Notes under the pieces: model-generated | The model's database searches: none | What the model saw: the letters and a program-made list of their open reading frames with translations, nothing else | Told to the model about the DNA's origin: nothing | Shown: in pieces, positions 7,877 through 15,368 of the stretch | How positions within the stretch are numbered: position 1 is the first letter of the stretch | Layout: the number at the start of each line of letters is the position of its first letter | NCBI GenBank assembly: GCA_009693335.1 | Contig: SHXK01000011.1 | Span: 1 to 33,640 of the forward strand | DNA length: 33,640 nucleotides | DNA from: Betaproteobacteria bacterium | GTDB taxonomy: Bacteria > Pseudomonadota > Gammaproteobacteria > Burkholderiales > SG8-39 | Direction of reading: 5' to 3' | Program-made: the position numbers and the translations under genes

Positions 7877-8899
7877 ATGGACAAATCCCTGTTGGCAAGA
7901 ACCGCAGCGGCGATGGTCGCCAAAGGCAAGGGCATCCTGGCCGCCGACGAATCGAGCGGCACCTGCGAAACCCGCTTCAAGACTATCAACACCGCCTGCA
8001 CCGAAGAGAACCGTCGCGCTTACCGCGGCCTGTTGTTCACCACGCCCGGCGCGGAGCAGTTCATCTCGGGGGTGATCCTGTATGACGAGACCATCCGCCA
8101 GAAGACCAACGACGGCGTGCTGTTTGCCGATTACCTGGCGAGCAAGGGAATCCTGCCGGGCATCAAGGTGGATACCGGGGCGAAGAACCTCGCCCTCTGC
8201 CCCGGCGAAAAGGTCACCGAAGGACTCGACGGCCTGCGCGAACGCCTCGCCGCGTACTTCAAGCTGGGCGCCCGCTTCGCCAAGTGGCGTGCGGTGATCA
8301 CTATAGGCGAGGGGATCCCCAGCGCTAGCTGCCTGCAAGCGAACGCGCATGCGCTCGCGCGCTACGCAGCACTGTGCCAGGAAGCCTCCATCGTGCCGAT
8401 GATCGAGCCCGAAGTGCTGCTCGAGGGCGAGCACAGCATTGAGCGCTGCGAGGAAGCCAGCGAGGCGGCGCTGCGCGCGACCTACGCCGCGCTCGCCGCG
8501 CACCAGGTTTCCTTCGAGCACACCATCCTCAAGGCGAGCATGGTGGTCTCGGGCAAGAGCTGCGCGCGCCAGGCGGGCGTGGATGAAGTGGCTGAGCGCA
8601 CGCTGCGGGTGTTGAAGCGCACCGTGCCGGCGGCCCAGCCAGGCGTGGTGTTTCTCTCCGGTGGCCAGTCGGATGTGGCGGCGACCGCGCACCTGAACGC
8701 CATGGCGGCGACGCCCGGGCTGCCCTGGCCGCTCAGCTTCTCGTATTCACGTGCGCTGCAGAACCCGGCGCTCAACGCGTGGCAGGGCCAGAGCACCAAC
8801 GCCGGTGCGGCGCAGCGCGCTTTCCATCATCGCGCCCGCATGAACGGTCTGGCGGCGCAGGGCAAATGGCAGGCGGCACTGGAACAGCAGGCCGCGTGA
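7877..8899 (+). CDS. Class I fructose-bisphosphate aldolase
   Basis: This 340-residue enzyme is the class I (Schiff-base, metal-independent) aldolase that splits fructose 1,6-bisphosphate into two triose phosphates in glycolysis, or joins them in gluconeogenesis. Active-site positions are visible: ILAADES (Asp24), FAKWR (Lys136), MIEPEVL (Glu178) and the Schiff-base lysine in TILKASM (Lys219). FLSGGQSD and [12 protein letters not shown] follow near the C-terminus. It lacks the C-terminal tyrosine of animal enzymes and ends EQQAA. Its stop overlaps the purC start (TGATG), so the sugar-phosphate gene is coupled to purine genes. A 60-base gap with an AT-rich patch precedes it and may hold its promoter. 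Confidence 0.95.
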   Translation: MDKSLLARTAAAMVAKGKGILAADESSGTCETRFKTINTACTEENRRAYRGLLFTTPGAEQFISGVILYDETIRQKTNDGVLFADYLASKGILPGIKVDTGAKNLALCPGEKVTEGLDGLRERLAAYFKLGARFAKWRAVITIGEGIPSASCLQANAHALARYAALCQEASIVPMIEPEVLLEGEHSIERCEEASEAALRATYAALAAHQVSFEHTILKASMVVSGKSCARQAGVDEVAERTLRVLKRTVPAAQPGVVFLSGGQSDVAATAHLNAMAATPGLPWPLSFSYSRALQNPALNAWQGQSTNAGAAQRAFHHRARMNGLAAQGKWQAALEQQAA

Positions 8900-9786
8900 T
8901 GGTTTTATTCGACTCCAACATCAAAAGCCTGCCAAGGCTAGGGCGCGGCAAAGTGCGGGACATTTACGCCATCGGCGACGACAAGATGATGATCGTGGTT
9001 ACCGACCGCTTGTCCGCTTTCGACGTGGTGCTGCCCGATCCGATTCCCGATAAAGGCCAGGTGTTGACCGAGCTGGCGAATTTCTGGTTCGACAAGCTCG
9101 TCCATGTGACGCGCAACCACCTGACCGGCATTGATCCGCAGAGCGTGGTGACCGGCGAGGAGGAGAAGGCGCAGGTGCGGGGTCGCGCCATCGTGGTGAA
9201 GAAGCTAAAGCCGCTGCCGGTCGAGGCAGTGGTGCGCGGTTACCTGATCGGTTCCGGCTGGAAGGACTACCAGGCGAGCGGCGCGGTCTGCGGCATCCGG
9301 CTGCCCAAAGGCCTGCAGCAGGCGCAGCAGTTGCCAGAGCCGATATTCACGCCTGCCACCAAGGCCGAGAGCGGCCACGATGAGAACATTTCCTTCGAGC
9401 GCATGTGCGAGATTGTTGGCAAGGATATTGGCGCGAGGGTGAAGGAGATCAGCATCCAGCTCTACCAGGAGGCGTCGGAATTCGCCGCCACCAAGGGAAT
9501 CATCATTGCCGATACCAAATTCGAATTCGGCCTAGATGACAGGAATGAAATCGTGCTGATCGACGAGATCCTGACGGCGGACTCCTCGCGCTTCTGGCCC
9601 GCCGACCAGTATCAGGTCGGCAGCTCGCCGCCTTCCTACGACAAGCAGTTCGTGCGCGACTACCTCGAGACGCTGGCTTGGGACAAGACCCCACCGGCGC
9701 CCAAGCTGCCGGCCGACGTGATCGCGCGCACTTCGGCCAAGTACCGCGAAGCACTCGAGAAACTCACCGGCAAGAGCATCGCATGA
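8899..9786 (+). CDS. purC: Phosphoribosylaminoimidazole-succinocarboxamide synthase
   Basis: PurC (SAICAR synthetase) joins CAIR with aspartate using ATP in de novo purine synthesis. The 295-residue protein has GRGKVRDIY at the N-terminus, [51 protein letters not shown] and [15 protein letters not shown], all characteristic of the SAICAR synthetase fold. The start ATG overlaps the aldolase stop. The ORF track begins earlier at 8779, but that part lies in the aldolase gene. The stop overlaps the purE start by ATGA. The length is typical of the longer betaproteobacterial PurC form. Confidence 0.97.
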   Translation: MVLFDSNIKSLPRLGRGKVRDIYAIGDDKMMIVVTDRLSAFDVVLPDPIPDKGQVLTELANFWFDKLVHVTRNHLTGIDPQSVVTGEEEKAQVRGRAIVVKKLKPLPVEAVVRGYLIGSGWKDYQASGAVCGIRLPKGLQQAQQLPEPIFTPATKAESGHDENISFERMCEIVGKDIGARVKEISIQLYQEASEFAATKGIIIADTKFEFGLDDRNEIVLIDEILTADSSRFWPADQYQVGSSPPSYDKQFVRDYLETLAWDKTPPAPKLPADVIARTSAKYREALEKLTGKSIA

Positions 9787-10271
9787 AGCCTCTGGTGGGT
9801 ATCGTGATGGGCTCGACCTCCGATTGGGAGACCATGAAGGCCTCGGCGAAGGTGCTGGAGGAGTTCGGCGTGCCCTATGAAGCGAAAGCCCTGTCCGCGC
9901 ACCGTTCGCCGAAAGCGGTCGTCGCCTGGACCGAGGGCGCAGCGAAGAACGGCATGCAGGCGATCATCGCAGCGGCAGGCGGTGCTGCGCACCTGGCTGG
10001 TGTGGTGGCGGCGCATACGACGCTGCCGGTGCTGGGCGTGCCGATGCCCTCGAAGCACTTGAAGGGGATCGATTCGCTTCTCTCCACGGTGCAGATGCCA
10101 CGGGGCATCCCGGTCGCGACCTTCGCCATCGGCGAGGCGGGTGCGGCGAACGCCGCGCTTTTCGCGGTCGCCTTGCTGGCGCTCTCGGATAAGGCGATGG
10201 CCAACAAGCTGGACAAGTTCCGCCGCAAGCAGACCGCAGCGGTGCTCAAGGTCGCCCCGCTGAAATTGTAA
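9783..10271 (+). CDS. purE: N5-carboxyaminoimidazole ribonucleotide mutase, class I PurE
   Basis: This 162-residue protein rearranges N5-CAIR to CAIR. The motifs [28 protein letters not shown] and [13 protein letters not shown] place it with class I (bacterial) PurE, which normally works with PurK. The usual HLPG is HLAG here, and the usual AHRTP is AHRSP. It starts in the purC stop (ATGA). The expected purK gene is not next to it: Sua5 follows after 10 bases. PurK may lie elsewhere in the genome, or this organism may rely on direct carboxylation. Confidence 0.95.
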   Translation: MKPLVGIVMGSTSDWETMKASAKVLEEFGVPYEAKALSAHRSPKAVVAWTEGAAKNGMQAIIAAAGGAAHLAGVVAAHTTLPVLGVPMPSKHLKGIDSLLSTVQMPRGIPVATFAIGEAGAANAALFAVALLALSDKAMANKLDKFRRKQTAAVLKVAPLKL

Positions 10272-10281
10272 GACCCCTGCC

Positions 10282-11217
10282 TTGAACCCCGAGGTCCGCC
10301 GTGCGGCCGAGATTCTCCGCGCTGGCGGCTTGGTCGCTTTTCCCACCGAGACCGTCTATGGACTGGGCGCGGATGCGTCCAACGCCGCAGCGGTGGCGCG
10401 CTTGTATGCGAGCAAAGGGCGGCCCGCCGAGCATCCGGTGATCGTGCACTTCGCCGATGCCGAGCGCGCTTTCGAGTGGGTGCGGGAGATGCCGGAGGCG
10501 GCGAAAAAACTGGCGGCGCGCTTCTGGCCCGGCCCGCTGACCATGATCCTGAAGCGTTCGGCAAAGGCGCAGGACTTCGTCACCGGCGGGCAGGACAGCG
10601 TCGGCCTGCGGGTGCCCTCTCATCCGGTAGCTCAGGACTTGCTGCGTGAATTTGGCGGTGGGGTGGCGGCGCCCTCCGCAAACCTGTTCGGCAAGCTGAG
10701 CCCAACGGCGGCGCATCACGTGCTCGAAGACCTCTCCGGCCGCATCGATTTGATTCTGGATGGCGGCGCTAGCGAGGTCGGTATTGAATCCACCATTGTG
10801 GATCTTTCGGGCGGAAGTGCGGTATTGCTGAGGCCGGGAGGTATTACAAAGGCCCAGCTGGCAGAGGTGCTGAATGCAAAAATCGAAGAAAAAAAAGCCC
10901 AATCCCCTCGCCACTCCGGAGGGCTGGTGCGCCATTACGCGCCGAGGACGCCCGCGCGGCTGGTGTCGGCGCACGGCCTCGATGCCGAGATCGCCAAGCT
11001 CAAGGATCGAGTAGCGGTGCTGGCGTTTTCGCGGCCCGACGAGCGCGTCGAATACTGGATCCGAATGCCAAGCGAGCCGCGCGCTTACGCGCAGAGACTG
11101 TACGCCGCGCTGCGCGAACTGGACCGCGCGCAGTGTGAAACGATCCTCATCGAATCGCCGCCGGAGGGCGTTGAATGGGCCGCAGTAAAAGACCGGCTTA
11201 CCCGCGCCACGGGATGA
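10282..11217 (+). CDS. L-threonylcarbamoyladenylate synthase, Sua5 type
   Basis: This enzyme makes threonylcarbamoyl-AMP from threonine, bicarbonate and ATP for the tRNA t6A37 modification. The YrdC/Sua5 domain spans about residues 1-195: GGLVAFPTETVYGLGADA, SKGRPAEHPVIVHF, RFWPGPLTMILKRS, VGLRVPSHP, AAPSANLFGKLSPT and GIESTIVDLS. A C-terminal Sua5 domain follows after a SGGLVRHYAPRTP linker, so this is the long Sua5 form (311 residues) rather than short TsaC. The start is TTG at 10282, ten bases after purE. TsaD, the partner enzyme of the same modification, is encoded at the other end of the window. It ends close to the convergent phosphatase gene, with only a palindromic repeat between. Confidence 0.93.
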   Translation: MNPEVRRAAEILRAGGLVAFPTETVYGLGADASNAAAVARLYASKGRPAEHPVIVHFADAERAFEWVREMPEAAKKLAARFWPGPLTMILKRSAKAQDFVTGGQDSVGLRVPSHPVAQDLLREFGGGVAAPSANLFGKLSPTAAHHVLEDLSGRIDLILDGGASEVGIESTIVDLSGGSAVLLRPGGITKAQLAEVLNAKIEEKKAQSPRHSGGLVRHYAPRTPARLVSAHGLDAEIAKLKDRVAVLAFSRPDERVEYWIRMPSEPRAYAQRLYAALRELDRAQCETILIESPPEGVEWAAVKDRLTRATG

Positions 11218-11220
11218 GCA

Positions 11221-11240
11221 GGAACGCACTCGTGCGTTAG
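11221..11240 (-). repeat. Palindromic repeat unit, locus 1
   Basis: Read on the minus strand this is CTAACGCACGAGTGCGTTCC: a perfect 7-bp stem AACGCAC/GTGCGTT with a 2-base loop and a TTCC tail. It is the same unit as those at 18117 and 27932. Its TAA is the stop codon of the phosphatase gene. It fills the gap between two convergent genes. There is no T-run, so it is not a classical intrinsic terminator. Confidence 0.75.
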
Positions 11241-12796
11241 ACTTTCTGAGGGCCTGCCTTGCCGTCCTCGACCACGAAACTGGCGAGGGTGCTGCACGCC
11301 GCGTCAGGCTTGGCCACTGACGCCATTGCGCGCAGATCGGCGCGCATCTGTGTCGTCGTGACTTCGACGCGCACGTAGCCGCGGGCACGGCTGTCCACCA
11401 GCTTCATGTGCGGGTTGTCGAGCAGGAAGGCGTTCAGTCGCTCCTGCGCCCAGGCCTGCGAGGTGATGGAAGTGCTGACGAATTCGCTCGCCACCACCGG
11501 CGAAGCAGGATCGTCGAAATCGAGCTTGAGATCGCTGACGTTGAAGGAGTGGACATCACCGCCGATGACCACCGGATTGCAAATTTTCCGCTGATGCACA
11601 AACTCCAGCAGGCGCTGGCGGGCGGCCGGATAACCGTCCCAGCCATCGGTCCAGGCGCTGCGCCCGGGCCCTGGCTTCTGGTCGAACTGCGCCATGGGTG
11701 TTTGCTGGGCGAGCACCTGCCAGCGCGCTGGCGATTTTTCGAGTGCGCCCTCGAGCCAGCGCTCTTGCGCCCGGCCGAGCATGCTGCGGCCGGGGTTGAA
11801 CAGCCGCGGACAGTGCTCGATGTCCACCGTGTTCGAGCCGCCGCGCCGTCCCGGCCGCGGGCAGGCGTGCCAGGAGCGGTACTGGCGATCGTCGAGCAGA
11901 CAGAAGCGCGCCAGCGTTCCCCAGTCGAACTCGGTGTAAATGCGCATCTCCGGACCCTTGGGCCGCATGCGTGAGGGCAACGGCATGTGCTCGTAGTAGG
12001 CGCGGTACGCGGCTGCGCGCCGCAGCAGGAAGCTCTCGCGGTCCATGCCGTCCTCGGGGCGATCGTCGGCGTAATCGTTGTCGACCTCGTGATCGTCCCA
12101 GGTCAGGAGCCATGGCATCGATCGATGCACTTCCTGCAGATCGGCATCGGTCTTGTAGAGCGCGTGCCGAATCCGGTATTCATCCAGGCCATAGGGTTCC
12201 GCAGCACCGTGTTTTCTGACATGCTCGCGGCCCCAACTGGTCTCGTAGATGTAGTCGCCGAGGAAGACGAGCAGGTCCGGGTCGTCTTTCACGATGTGGC
12301 GATAAGCGTTGAACCAGCCCTGCTCGTAGTGCTGGCAGGAAGCGAAGGCAAAGCGCAGGCGCGGGGAATCGGCGCTCAGCAGTGGCGCAGTGCGGGTTCG
12401 TCCGACCGGGCTCAGCGCGTCGCCGGCGATAAAACGGTAGAAGTACCAGCGCGCGGGCGCCAAGCCCGTCACCTCCGCGCGCGCCGAGTGCGCCCAGTCC
12501 TGCGTCAGGAATTCAGTGCCGCTGGCGACTACCTTCGCAAAGCGCTCGTCTTCGGCGACTTCCCAGCGCACCGGCACTGGCTCGGGCCCCAGGCCACCTC
12601 CCGGCGCCAGCGGTTTGGGCGCCAGCCTAGTCCAGAGCACGAATCCGTCCGGCCTTGGATAACCCGAAGCGACCCCGAGTGTGTAAGGGTAGGTATCGAA
12701 TCGAACTTTGTGATTGGTGGCGCGAGCTGGCGCCGCTTGCGAAACTCCCAGCGCGGCAAGGGCTTCCAGGAACCTGCGGCGGTCGAACATGCGCAT
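11237..12796 (-). CDS. PhoD-like alkaline phosphatase / phosphodiesterase
   Basis: This is a 519-residue secreted metallophosphoesterase of the PhoD family. The N-terminus MRMFDRRRFLEALAALG resembles a twin-arginine signal (DRRRFL) followed by an alanine-rich region. The N-terminal PhoD domain covers GVASGYPRPDGFVLWTRL. Metal-site motifs follow: FASCQHYEQGWFNAY, VFLGDYIYE, LTWDDHEVDNDYA and, near the C-terminus, VIGGDVHSF. The frame extends upstream to 13090, but that part overlaps the divergent UxaA-type gene, so ATG 12796 (or 12790) is chosen. The product probably acts in the periplasm to release phosphate from esters. It is convergent with Sua5, and its stop codon lies in a palindromic repeat. 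Confidence 0.9.
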   Translation of the reverse strand: MRMFDRRRFLEALAALGVSQAAPARATNHKVRFDTYPYTLGVASGYPRPDGFVLWTRLAPKPLAPGGGLGPEPVPVRWEVAEDERFAKVVASGTEFLTQDWAHSARAEVTGLAPARWYFYRFIAGDALSPVGRTRTAPLLSADSPRLRFAFASCQHYEQGWFNAYRHIVKDDPDLLVFLGDYIYETSWGREHVRKHGAAEPYGLDEYRIRHALYKTDADLQEVHRSMPWLLTWDDHEVDNDYADDRPEDGMDRESFLLRRAAAYRAYYEHMPLPSRMRPKGPEMRIYTEFDWGTLARFCLLDDRQYRSWHACPRPGRRGGSNTVDIEHCPRLFNPGRSMLGRAQERWLEGALEKSPARWQVLAQQTPMAQFDQKPGPGRSAWTDGWDGYPAARQRLLEFVHQRKICNPVVIGGDVHSFNVSDLKLDFDDPASPVVASEFVSTSITSQAWAQERLNAFLLDNPHMKLVDSRARGYVRVEVTTTQMRADLRAMASVAKPDAACSTLASFVVEDGKAGPQKV

Positions 12797-12838
12797 AGAA
12801 TAGCGGCTTCCACCAAGAAAAATTAGCGGAGCGCGTGA

Positions 12839-13120
12839 ATGATTCATTTTGTTGTGCATGAAGAGGGCGACGGCGTCGGTGTGGTCGTTGTCGAGGGCGT
12901 GAAAGCGGGTCAGGAACTGATCGGCTGGATCATGGAGGACGACAAAGAACTGCGGATCGCCGCCAAGAGCGACATCCCGATCGGCCACAAGCTGGCGCTC
13001 AAGGACTATCAGCCCGGCGACACGGTGATCAAGTACGGCGTCGACATCGGCAAGGTGGTGGCGCCCATCGCACGCGGCGAACATACCCACGTGCAGAACC
13101 TCAAAACGAAGCGGTGGTAA
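12839..13120 (+). CDS. Small (SAF-domain) subunit of UxaA/SuyA-type lyase
   Basis: This 93-residue protein matches the N-terminal SAF-like domain of altronate dehydratase (UxaA), here a separate small subunit as in SuyA-type (2R)-sulfolactate sulfo-lyase. Visible features are [59 protein letters not shown] and the terminal NLKTKRW. The large subunit starts four bases after its stop, so the two are clearly partners. A CGGAG ribosome binding site lies upstream. From sequence memory the pair resembles SuyA/SuyB, but UxaA-family enzymes act on several 2-hydroxy acids and substrate assignment by eye is unsafe. Confidence 0.85.
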   Translation: MIHFVVHEEGDGVGVVVVEGVKAGQELIGWIMEDDKELRIAAKSDIPIGHKLALKDYQPGDTVIKYGVDIGKVVAPIARGEHTHVQNLKTKRW

Positions 13121-13124
13121 GAAA

Positions 13125-14294
13125 ATGGATCTGACAAAAGCAAGCTTCTGGGGCTACCAGCGCGAGAACGGACGCATTGGCGTGCGTAACCATGTGTTGA
13201 TCCTGCCGGTGGACGATCTGTCGAACGCCGCCGCCGAGGCAGTGGCGCACAACATCAAGGGCGCGATCGCCATTCCGCATCCCTACGGACGGTTGCAGTT
13301 TGGCGCTGACCTGGATCTGCATTTCCGCACCCTGATCGGCACTGGCTGCAATCCGAACGTCGCCGCAGTGGTGGTGATCTGCATCGAGGACGGCTGGGCG
13401 AAGAAAGTCGCCGACGGCATCAGCGCCACCGGTAAGCCGGTGTCCTGGTTCGGTATCGAACAGCACGGCGACCATGACACCATCCTGCGCGCCTCCAAGG
13501 CCGCCAGGGAATACGTGCAGTGGGCTTCCGAACTGCGCCGCGTAGAGCGCCCGCTGAAGGACCTGTGGGTGTCGACGAAATGTGGCGAGTCGGACACCAC
13601 TTCGGGTTGCGGCGCCAACCCGACCGTGGGCAACGCCTTCGACAAGCTTTATCCGCACCAGGTAACGCTGGCGTTTGGCGAAACCACCGAACTGACAGGC
13701 GGCGAGCACCTGGTGGCGGCGCGCTGCCGCAACGACGAAGTGCGCAAGAAATTCCAGTTCATGTTCGACCGTTACCAAGCGATCATCGACAAGCACAAGA
13801 CCAGCGACCTCTCAGATTCCCAGCCCACCAAGGGAAATATTGCCGGCGGCCTTACCACCATCGAGGAAAAAGCGCTCGGCAACATCCAGAAAATCGGCCG
13901 TAAGTGCATCGTCGATGGTGTGCTCGACAAGGCGGAAGTGCCGACCGGTCCGGGTCTTTGGTTCATGGACTCCTCCTCGGCGGCGGCGGAAATGGTGACG
14001 CTGTGCGCCGCCTCCGGCTACACGGTGCATTTCTTCCCGACGGGACAGGGCAACGTGATCGGCAACCCGATCCTGCCGGTGATCAAGCTGTGCGCCAACC
14101 CGCGCACCGTGCGCACCATGAGCGAACATGTCGACGTCGACGTATCCGGACTGCTGCGCAAAGAAATGACGCCCGATCAGGCGGGCGACCAGTTGCTGGA
14201 ATGCATGTTCCGCACTGCCAACGGCAGGCTCACTGCCGCCGAAGCGCTGGGGCACCGCGAGTTCGTGCTGACTAGGTTGTACGAAAGCGCTTGA
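13125..14294 (+). CDS. Large subunit of UxaA-family dehydratase / SuyB-like lyase
   Basis: This 389-residue protein is the catalytic subunit of the altronate/galactarate dehydratase family in its split form. Motifs are [76 protein letters not shown] and [20 protein letters not shown]. Conserved cysteines in KCGES and SGCGAN fit metal binding in this family. With the small subunit next door it would eliminate water (or sulfite, in SuyAB) from a 2-hydroxy acid. I lean to a sugar-acid or hydroxydicarboxylate dehydratase, with sulfolactate lyase an alternative. Its last codons form part of a hairpin. The Sdh-like operon begins 25 bases later. Confidence 0.85.
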   Translation: MDLTKASFWGYQRENGRIGVRNHVLILPVDDLSNAAAEAVAHNIKGAIAIPHPYGRLQFGADLDLHFRTLIGTGCNPNVAAVVVICIEDGWAKKVADGISATGKPVSWFGIEQHGDHDTILRASKAAREYVQWASELRRVERPLKDLWVSTKCGESDTTSGCGANPTVGNAFDKLYPHQVTLAFGETTELTGGEHLVAARCRNDEVRKKFQFMFDRYQAIIDKHKTSDLSDSQPTKGNIAGGLTTIEEKALGNIQKIGRKCIVDGVLDKAEVPTGPGLWFMDSSSAAAEMVTLCAASGYTVHFFPTGQGNVIGNPILPVIKLCANPRTVRTMSEHVDVDVSGLLRKEMTPDQAGDQLLECMFRTANGRLTAAEALGHREFVLTRLYESA

Positions 14295-14306
14295 CGCTTT
14301 CGTTCT
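14281..14306 (+). terminator. Hairpin overlapping the stop codon
   Basis: ACGAAAGCG and CGCTTTCGT form a perfect 9-bp stem with a 5-base loop, followed by only a short TCTT tract. The loop contains the UxaA-type gene's TGA stop. It could be an attenuating terminator before the Sdh-like operon, but the T-run is poor. Confidence 0.45.
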
Positions 14307-14319
14307 TGAACAGATCGGC

Positions 14320-15033
14320 TTGAATTTGATTCAGGTCCACGTCTGGCGAGGGGGTGCGAAAGGCGCTTTCCAGTCCTTCGAGGTGCCGCGCCACGCCAGC
14401 CAGACCGTGCTTGATGTGGTCACGCATATCCAGCGGACGCTCGATGCCACGCTCGCTTATCGCTACGCCTGCCGCGTCGGCATGTGCGGCTCCTGTGCGA
14501 TGACAGTGAATGGCGTCGCGCGTTGGACTTGTCGAACGCATGTGGACAAGGTCGTCAAAAACGATCAAATCGAAATTGCGCCGTTGCGCAATCTGCCGGT
14601 GATCCGCGATCTGGTTACCGACATGCGCGAGTTCTTCGACAAATGGGCGCGGGCCAAGGGTAGTTTCGAGAGTGACAGAACGCGCCAGGACGATTTCGCG
14701 GTGCTTCCCCCTGAGGACGAAAACAGAAAACAGGTGGATGCGGCGATCGAGTGCATCGGCTGCGGCGTGTGCTACAGCGCCTGCGACGTGGTTGCCTGGA
14801 ATCCGGATTACCTCGGACCCGCCGCGCTGAACCGCGCCTGGACGCTGGTCAAGGATGAAAGGGACACGGCGGGCGTGGCGCGGCTGCGCGCGATCGCCGG
14901 CGACGCCGGTTGTCATGCCTGCCATACGCACCTGAGTTGCACCGAGCGCTGCCCGAAGCAACTTTCGCCCACTGCCAGCATCGCTGGCTTGAAGCGCGCG
15001 GTCGCCCTGGCCGCGCTGCGGGGGGAGCTGTGA
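14320..15033 (+). CDS. Succinate dehydrogenase/fumarate reductase-like iron-sulfur subunit
   Basis: This 237-residue protein is an SdhB/FrdB homologue that carries electrons between the flavoprotein and the membrane quinone site. The N-terminal ferredoxin domain has C51-X4-C56-X2-C59-X11-C71 for [2Fe-2S] (YACRVGMCGSCAM). The C-terminal domain has CIGCGVCYSAC (C144, C147, C150, C154) and C200-X5-C206-X3-C210 followed by P, matching the [4Fe-4S] and [3Fe-4S] ligand pattern of SdhB. There is one extra cysteine (C197). The start is TTG 14320 (TTG 14326 possible). Two membrane anchors follow with overlapping stops and starts. The flavoprotein is not adjacent: it lies about 6 kb downstream after fumarase and transporter genes. 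Direction of catalysis and substrate are not fixed by the sequence. Confidence 0.9.
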   Translation: MNLIQVHVWRGGAKGAFQSFEVPRHASQTVLDVVTHIQRTLDATLAYRYACRVGMCGSCAMTVNGVARWTCRTHVDKVVKNDQIEIAPLRNLPVIRDLVTDMREFFDKWARAKGSFESDRTRQDDFAVLPPEDENRKQVDAAIECIGCGVCYSACDVVAWNPDYLGPAALNRAWTLVKDERDTAGVARLRAIAGDAGCHACHTHLSCTERCPKQLSPTASIAGLKRAVALAALRGEL

Positions 15034-15368
15034 GCACCCGGGCGCAAACCCTGCTGTGGATGGCGCAACGCGTGAGCGCGGCGGTGCTGGCGCTGTGCGT
15101 GGTGGTGCACCTGGCGACCATGATCTACGCGGTGCGCGGCGGCCTCACGGCGGTGGAGATCCTTGCCCGTACCCGAGGCAGCATCGCCTGGTTGTTGTTC
15201 TATATGCTGTTCGTGCTGGCTACCGTGGTGCACCTGCCTATCGGCCTGCGCGCAGTGCTGGGTGAATGGCTGGGTTGGCGCAGCCCGTCGCGGGACGCAG
15301 CCCTGTTGCTATTTGCCGCAGTCCTCGCCTGGATCGGTATGCGGGCCGTGCTTGGAGTCTTTCTTTGA
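15030..15368 (+). CDS. Small membrane anchor subunit, cytochrome b (SdhC-like)
   Basis: The 112-residue protein has three hydrophobic helices (about residues 12-34, 52-76 and 90-111). It resembles Sdh_cyt anchors: AQRVSAAVLALCVVVHL in helix 1 and VVHLPIGLRAVLGEWLGW in helix 2, with His27 and His68 as candidate heme ligands. The GTG start at 15030 overlaps the SdhB-like stop (GTGA) and has GGGGGA just upstream. It is clearly paralogous to the anchor part of the next gene, so the pair would form the quinone- and heme-binding membrane part. The ORF track start at 14910 lies inside the previous gene and is rejected. Confidence 0.85.
   Translation: MSTRAQTLLWMAQRVSAAVLALCVVVHLATMIYAVRGGLTAVEILARTRGSIAWLLFYMLFVLATVVHLPIGLRAVLGEWLGWRSPSRDAALLLFAAVLAWIGMRAVLGVFL

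Noticed and set aside
7463-8692. 409-residue minus-strand ORF
   Set aside because: Antisense shadow of the CitE-like and aldolase genes; no family features.
10246-11388. 380-residue minus-strand ORF
   Set aside because: It lies opposite the well-supported Sua5 gene, has no recognisable domain and is a GC-rich shadow frame.
12797-13090. N-terminal extension of the PhoD-like ORF
   Set aside because: It is antisense to the small UxaA/SuyA-type subunit, and a Tat-like signal begins at 12796.
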